From the NCBI GenBank assembly GCA_964586145.1, contig CAZPHH010000084.1, positions 1 to 21,424 on the forward strand: a stretch of DNA of 21,424 nt, given 5' to 3'. A program made the translations under genes and the position numbers. Below the pieces are notes generated by a model that ran no database searches, was not told the origin of the DNA, and saw only the letters and a list, made by a program, of their open reading frames with translations. Position 1 is the stretch's first letter. Every line of letters begins with the position of its first letter. The stretch comes from JAFGJQ01 sp964586145 (GTDB taxonomy: Bacteria > Planctomycetota > Phycisphaerae > UBA1845). Positions 14,341-19,160 of this stretch are shown piece after piece.

Positions 14341-16410
14341 CTACCTACGCCCGGCCCGACGCAGGAATTCGGCCTCGTTGATGGTCTCCACGCCCAGCGA
14401 GCGGGCCTTTTCCGCTTTTGAGCCGGGAGAATCGCCGACCACCACGAGGCTGGTTTTCTTGCTGACGGAGCCGGCGGCCTTTCCTCCCAGCGATTTGATG
14501 AGGTCTTCCGCCTCTTTGCGGCCCAGGCTTTCCAGCGTGCCGGTGACGACGACCGTCAGGCCGGCGAACGGGCCGTCCCTGGCCACCTTCTTTTGGGGTT
14601 GACGCATGTTCACGCCTGCACCGGCCAGACGATTGATGAGCCCGCGGCCCTCCTTGCTCGCGAAGAACTTCCGGATGCTACCGGCCACTTCCGTGCCCAC
14701 GCCCTCTATCTCGGTCAACTCGTCTTCTGTGGCGTCAGCGATTCTCTCCAGGGTTTCGAAATGCTCCGCCAGCAGTTCGGCGGTGGCGCCCCCGACGTGG
14801 CGGATGTTCAATGCCGCCAACAATCGGGCCAGCGGTTGCTTCTTGGCGGTCTCCAGCGCTTTGAAGAGGACGTCGGTTCGTTTGGCGCCGAACTCGACGC
14901 GGATCGTCTTGCTCTCCCCTTTGACCACGCGCTCGTGATTGAACACGAGCCCTTCCACTGCCGCGCGATGCGTCGGAAGGGCGAACAGGTCGGCGCAGTC
15001 ACGCACGAGGTCGTGATCCACCAGTTGTTCGATCAGGGCCTGGCCGGCGCCTTCGATGTCCATCTGGTCGCGGCCGCAGAAGTAGATGAGCCGCTCCTTG
15101 CGTTGGGCGATGCAGCCGGGGTTGATGCAGCGGACGTACACGCCGCCCTCGTCCTGCATCACCTCGCCGCCGCAGGCGGGACACTTTCTGGGCGGCTTGA
15201 TCTCCTTGGCGTCCTTCGGCCGCTTTTCGCCGACCACCCGCACGACCTGCGGGATGATCTCCCCGGCCTTCTCGATGATCACCGTGTCGCCCACGCGCAC
15301 GTCCAGCCGCCGCACCTGGTCGAAGTTGTGCAGCGACGCGTGCTGCACGGTGGTGCCGGCCAGCAGCACCGGCTCCATGACCGCCCGCGGGGTGATGGTG
15401 CCCAGCTTGCCCACCTGGAAGTCCACCCGCAGCAGCCGGCTTTCCGCCTGTTCCGCCGCGAATTTGAACGCGATGCACCACCGCGGGTACTTGCTGGTGG
15501 CCCCGAGAATGTCCCGCTGGTCGAGGGAGTCGACCTTGACGACCAGGCCGTCCGTCTCGTACTCCAACTCGTACCGTTTCGTCTCCCATGCGTGGCACAG
15601 CGCGACCACGTCGTCGACCGTTTCGGCGATCGTCCGCTCCGGGTTCACGGGGATGCCCCATTCGGCGAACCGGTCGAACAGCTCCGACGCGCATCGGGCC
15701 CGCAGCGGCTCAACCTGCCCGAACCCGTGGGCCAGAAAGCGCAGGTTGCGGTCGGCGATCCTGCGGGGGTCAAGCTGCTTGAGCGTGCCGGCCGTGGCGT
15801 TGCGGGGGTTCTTGAACGTCTCCTCGCCCGCCGCGGCCCGGGCCGCGTTGTATCGCGCGAAGTCGTCCTTCGGCCAGAAGACCTCACCGCGCACCTCGCA
15901 AACGCGCGGCAGATTCCTGCCCTGAAGCCGCAGGGGCACGGAGCGGACCGTCCGCACGGTGTGCGTGATCACGTCGCCCGTGACCCCGTCGCCCCGCGAG
16001 GCGGCCAGCGCCAGCCGGCCCTCTTCGTACCGCAGCGAGACGGCCACTCCGTCCACCTTGGGATCGACCATGTATCGGTAGGTCTGCCCGTCCAGGCCCT
16101 TGGCCACGCGGGCGTCGAATTCGCGGAGTTGGGTCTCGTCGTACGTGTTGTCGATGGAGAGCATGGGCACGGCGTGCGTGACGTGCTCGAAACCTTCCAC
16201 GGGTCGATCACCGACCCGCTGGGTGGGGGAGTCGGGCGCGATGAGTTCCGGATGCTGCTGTTCCAGGGACCGCAGTTGCTCGATCAGCCGGTCGTACTGG
16301 CGGTCAGAGATTTCCGGGGCCGCCTTGACGTAGTAGAGGTGGTCGTGCCGCCGGATGTCCGCCCGCAACCGCTCGATTTCCTGCCCCGGGTTCGCTGCCA
16401 TGCCGGCCAT
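14341..16410 (-). CDS. ligA: NAD+-dependent DNA ligase LigA
   Basis: The 689-residue product has the full bacterial LigA order: Ia domain with HDHLYYV, adenylation domain with catalytic Lys118 in PKVDG, OB fold (from about GTITPRAVMEPVLLAG), the four-Cys zinc finger CPACG ... CINPGC, helix-hairpin-helix repeats (LNIRHVGGATAELLAEHF and DELTEIEGVGTEVAG) and a C-terminal BRCT domain (FAGLTVVVTGTLESLGRKEA). It seals nicks during replication and repair in the cytosol. Two starts are possible: ATG 16410 and ATG 16401 (MAANPGQ). A promoter-like TTGCCG and CATAAT overlaps the first ATG, which favours the second with little or no leader. The gene is followed 11 nt later by the CDF gene. Confidence 0.97.
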   Translation of the reverse strand: MAGMAANPGQEIERLRADIRRHDHLYYVKAAPEISDRQYDRLIEQLRSLEQQHPELIAPDSPTQRVGDRPVEGFEHVTHAVPMLSIDNTYDETQLREFDARVAKGLDGQTYRYMVDPKVDGVAVSLRYEEGRLALAASRGDGVTGDVITHTVRTVRSVPLRLQGRNLPRVCEVRGEVFWPKDDFARYNAARAAAGEETFKNPRNATAGTLKQLDPRRIADRNLRFLAHGFGQVEPLRARCASELFDRFAEWGIPVNPERTIAETVDDVVALCHAWETKRYELEYETDGLVVKVDSLDQRDILGATSKYPRWCIAFKFAAEQAESRLLRVDFQVGKLGTITPRAVMEPVLLAGTTVQHASLHNFDQVRRLDVRVGDTVIIEKAGEIIPQVVRVVGEKRPKDAKEIKPPRKCPACGGEVMQDEGGVYVRCINPGCIAQRKERLIYFCGRDQMDIEGAGQALIEQLVDHDLVRDCADLFALPTHRAAVEGLVFNHERVVKGESKTIRVEFGAKRTDVLFKALETAKKQPLARLLAALNIRHVGGATAELLAEHFETLERIADATEDELTEIEGVGTEVAGSIRKFFASKEGRGLINRLAGAGVNMRQPQKKVARDGPFAGLTVVVTGTLESLGRKEAEDLIKSLGGKAAGSVSKKTSLVVVGDSPGSKAEKARSLGVETINEAEFLRRAGRR

Positions 16411-16436
16411 TATGCCGCCGGACGCGGCTGCGGCAA
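16409..16436 (-). promoter_or_regulatory. Candidate ligA promoter overlapping its first ATG
   Basis: On the minus strand TTGCCG (16436-16431), a 16-nt spacer and CATAAT (16414-16409) form a promoter-like pair. The final AT of the -10 box is the start of the first possible ligA ATG. Transcription would begin close to the second ATG at 16401, seven bases beyond the box. Confidence 0.45.
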
Positions 16437-16608
16437 CGGGGGGAGGAACGAAGGAATCCGGGGATCAGGAAAATGAGGGACCAGCAAGAAGCGTCCGGCA
16501 TCGGCCTGTGAGCTCATCCCGAACCAGCACCGGCGCGAGCCCCTCCTCGCGACGGACGGTCCCTCCGTTTCTCTTCGGCAACTGCAGTGCCCGGTGTGTC
16601 AACCGGTG

Positions 16609-17364
16609 TCACATCAGAAACAGGAACAACACGCCCAGGAGCACCACGAAGAGCGCCCAGAACGTGACGCGAATTTCTGACCAGGGGCGGTCGTACGGCC
16701 GATTCGGATCGTTGGCCGGATAGGCGGCCAGCATCAGCCGGGCCTGCCGCCGGGCACAACGGTAGAGGAAGTACGCGGCGAACAGGCTGCCCAAAACCAC
16801 AACCAGCGAATAGACGCCGGGGTACAGTTCCTTGGTGATCACGGGGCTGAGGGACCGGGCGGCGGTGGTCGTTTCCGTGGGCCCTGATCCGGCGGCCTCG
16901 GGAATTGCAGCGGCTTCTGCCTCGTCCGGTTCCGCCTCGCCGGGCGTGTCCTCATCGGGTTTGGGCGGCTCCTCCGGTTCAGCCGGGCTGTTGGAGGTCC
17001 GGTCCGGCGAGGGCGCCGCGAGATCGCCGGTCGTGCGCATGGCGTAGCCGACGATCCCAGAGGCGGGGGCGTCCGGGGCCGATTCGGTTGCGGCGTCTTC
17101 CGGCGAATACGAGGCGGCCCGTCGCTGCCACGCCTCGCCGGTCTCGTAGTCCAGCACCGGGTACGCGGCGATCCAGGCGTTCGTGTCCGCCCGCCAGACC
17201 AGCAGGGTGGGCTCCCAGAAGCTCGCGTCCTGCTGGAACGGCTCGAACTTGTCGCCGACCAGGAAGGTCAGGGCCAGCATGAACAGAATGAAGGCGATGC
17301 TTCCCCCAATGTGCGCGTCGACGCGCGAGCGGTGATACGCGTGGTCCAGTTGCTTTCGGTCCAT
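16609..17364 (-). CDS. Membrane protein of unknown function with three predicted transmembrane segments
   Basis: I do not recognise a family. The 251-residue product has a hydrophobic segment at about residues 20-36 (GSIAFILFMLALTFLVG), a long non-membrane region of about 140 residues, then two more segments at about 181-203 and 232-250, ending in hydrophobic residues at the C-terminus. The middle region starts with Trp/Tyr-rich sequence and continues into an acidic Pro/Glu/Asp-rich, low-complexity linker (about 131-170). The frame is open 20 codons further upstream, but ATG 17364 is chosen because AGGAGAGGA lies just before it, with GAGG 8 nt away. Its 3' neighbour ligA starts 199 nt on, and its 5' neighbour is separated by a terminator, so it may be a single-gene unit. 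Confidence 0.75.
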   Translation of the reverse strand: MDRKQLDHAYHRSRVDAHIGGSIAFILFMLALTFLVGDKFEPFQQDASFWEPTLLVWRADTNAWIAAYPVLDYETGEAWQRRAASYSPEDAATESAPDAPASGIVGYAMRTTGDLAAPSPDRTSNSPAEPEEPPKPDEDTPGEAEPDEAEAAAIPEAAGSGPTETTTAARSLSPVITKELYPGVYSLVVVLGSLFAAYFLYRCARRQARLMLAAYPANDPNRPYDRPWSEIRVTFWALFVVLLGVLFLFLM

Positions 17365-17528
17365 CGTGCGGTCCTCTCCTGCGATTTGACGTGAAACGGC
17401 GCGGGCATCGGCAGCCACCCGCAAGGATCCTGTCGGGTCAGTGTACCCGGCCCCGGAGCGATGGCCAGCAGAAAATCAGCGGGCCGATCCGGACGGTCGG
17501 GCGGTCGTCCGGCACCGGCGCAGAAGAA

Positions 17529-17555
17529 AGCCCCGGCCGTTGCAAAGCCGGGGCT
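17529..17555 (-). terminator. Rho-independent terminator of the lipoprotein gene
   Basis: AGCCCCGGC (17529-17537) pairs perfectly with GCCGGGGCT (17547-17555), a 9-bp stem with a 9-nt loop. On the minus strand it is followed by TTCTTCTG. It lies 60 nt downstream of the lipoprotein stop codon. Confidence 0.75.
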
Positions 17556-17614
17556 GTGATTTGTGAAGCGATTGCCGAGCGGAACCGAAGCCCGCATTCG
17601 GCCCCTGGGGCCGG

Positions 17615-18733
17615 TCAGCGACCGGTCGGCACGCGACCTCCCAGGCGCAGAACCATGACGATGTCGCCGATCTGCCGGTTCCTCTTGTCCATCTCCGTGT
17701 TGTTCTCCAGGCCGCGCCAGTAGCCCAGGGACATGGTCATGCCGCTGGCGAAGTACGGATGAACGGTGTCGTACTCCGGGCCCTGGAGGGTGGGCCGCTT
17801 CCGGTTGATCTGGTCGGTCATGTCGGCAAACCGTTCCTGCATGTTACACGTGGCGAGCATCATTTCGTTTTGCCGGCACACGATCCTGGCGTTGGAGAGG
17901 ATGCCCCGCAGGGCCGACCGTTCCTCCCGCAGGCGTCGGGCCGGCAGGTCCAGCTCGGCGATCTGTTCCTCGTAGGTCCGGACCTTGTCCTCGGCCTGCG
18001 TGTAGCGGTACCAGTGGTACGTCTCGGCCCCCATGAGCGTCTGGGCGGCGGCCAGTCCGGACGCCGGAATGTCCACACCGTACTCGGTGTTGTAGAACGC
18101 GTTTCGCCGACGGTCCGCCAGCTTGACCTTCCAGTACTCCAACTGCCCGGTCTGACGGGTCTGCAGGTCGCGTATCCGGCGGAGCTCCTGCTCGATCATG
18201 TCCAGCCGCCGGTTGACGGCTTGCATATCCGCGATGAAGACGACCTTGGTCACCATGTCGCCGCGCCGGACGCGGTCGAGGTCCTCCTCCGTGATGATGG
18301 ACAGGAACCCGGGATCGCCTCCGGGCCGTCCGGGGCTGATGGTGACATAGGTTCGGCGGAGGAAGTCCCTCATCCGCGTGCCTGCGGGGCCGTACACGTC
18401 CAGTTCCCCGTAGAGCATCTCGTTTTCAGTGGACGGGACCAGGTACTCGAACTCGTACCGGCCCTCCGGCAGGGCGTACACCGTGTAGTCACCCTTTCGG
18501 TCGGGTGACGAGGCGGGCCAGGCGACGGGTGGGCACCGGTGCCGGCTCCATCGCATCTCCACGAATGACTCGAGGTCGGTGGGATGGTCGTCCGCCACCA
18601 TGTCGCTCATCGGGGTGTACCAGTGGATTTCCAGCCGCTTTGCCTGCCTGGCACAGCCGGCCAACAGGCACAGCACGGCCGCCACGGACAGGAAACGACC
18701 GACCCTTCCCGCGAATCCGCTCTTCATCGCCAT
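17615..18733 (-). CDS. Lipoprotein of unknown function with coiled-coil region
   Basis: The 372-residue product begins with a lipoprotein signal peptide: basic residues, a hydrophobic stretch and the lipobox LLAGC with acceptor Cys27. The mature part has a beta-rich region (about 90-145, with YTVYALPEGRYEFEYLVP) followed by a likely coiled coil (about 190-240, with MIEQELRRIRDLQTRQTGQL) and a second charged helical part (about 275-310). No enzymatic motif and no family is recognised. The frame is open to 19162, but only the end has sense: ATG 18733 has AGGA 8 nt ahead, and ATG 18727 is an equally possible start with AAAGGA 9 nt ahead. It should be anchored in a membrane and face the periplasm. 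It has its own terminator and is divergent to purH. Confidence 0.8.
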   Translation of the reverse strand: MAMKSGFAGRVGRFLSVAAVLCLLAGCARQAKRLEIHWYTPMSDMVADDHPTDLESFVEMRWSRHRCPPVAWPASSPDRKGDYTVYALPEGRYEFEYLVPSTENEMLYGELDVYGPAGTRMRDFLRRTYVTISPGRPGGDPGFLSIITEEDLDRVRRGDMVTKVVFIADMQAVNRRLDMIEQELRRIRDLQTRQTGQLEYWKVKLADRRRNAFYNTEYGVDIPASGLAAAQTLMGAETYHWYRYTQAEDKVRTYEEQIAELDLPARRLREERSALRGILSNARIVCRQNEMMLATCNMQERFADMTDQINRKRPTLQGPEYDTVHPYFASGMTMSLGYWRGLENNTEMDKRNRQIGDIVMVLRLGGRVPTGR

Positions 18734-19160
18734 ACGTCCTTTCCTGAGGGTTGCCATCGGCTCGCGCCATTCACCTTTGGTCTGACCGCCACGCCTGCGG
18801 TCCGGGGGCTGCGTCCCTGGGCACACGACCGATTCGCCTGGCAGAAACATGGCGGGCCAGGCACGCGGGGGCGCCCGAAGCCGGTCGCCGGGACAAGCCA
18901 ATCGGGAAGGTAGCAGATGCCCGGGCGGCGGGCAAGTGGGCAGCAGGGCGATTTTCCGCACGCGGGACCGGTCGCCGACATCCCTGCCCGTCTTCCAGAG
19001 GGCCCTCCGGAACCGTTGCGGACACCGGAAGATACGCTCCGCGTTGCCGACTCCGGCCGGCCGGCGACGCTTTCCTTCGCCAGCGCACCCGTTATCATCC
19101 GATTCAGCGGCGACCGGACCGGCCGACGCGGCGGCCCGACGCCAGGATGACGGAACGTTC
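18734..19160. other. Divergent intergenic region between the lipoprotein gene and purH
   Basis: 427 nt without a supported gene. It should hold the promoters of both flanking genes. A TATCAT box lies near purH; no clear promoter for the lipoprotein gene and no purine-riboswitch-like sequence were recognised. Confidence 0.5.
19071..19098 (+). promoter_or_regulatory. Candidate promoter of purH
   Basis: TATCAT (19093-19098) 62 nt before the purH ATG, with TTTCCT (19071-19076), a weak -35, 16 nt ahead. Confidence 0.35.

Noticed and set aside
14593..16476. 627-codon plus-strand open frame
   Set aside because: Antisense to ligA, whose domains are all clear on the other strand.
16597..16602. Perfect TTGACA on the minus strand upstream of ligA
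   Set aside because: No -10-like sequence lies at 15-19 nt; it is near the end of the upstream gene, and the pair at 16409-16436 is better placed.
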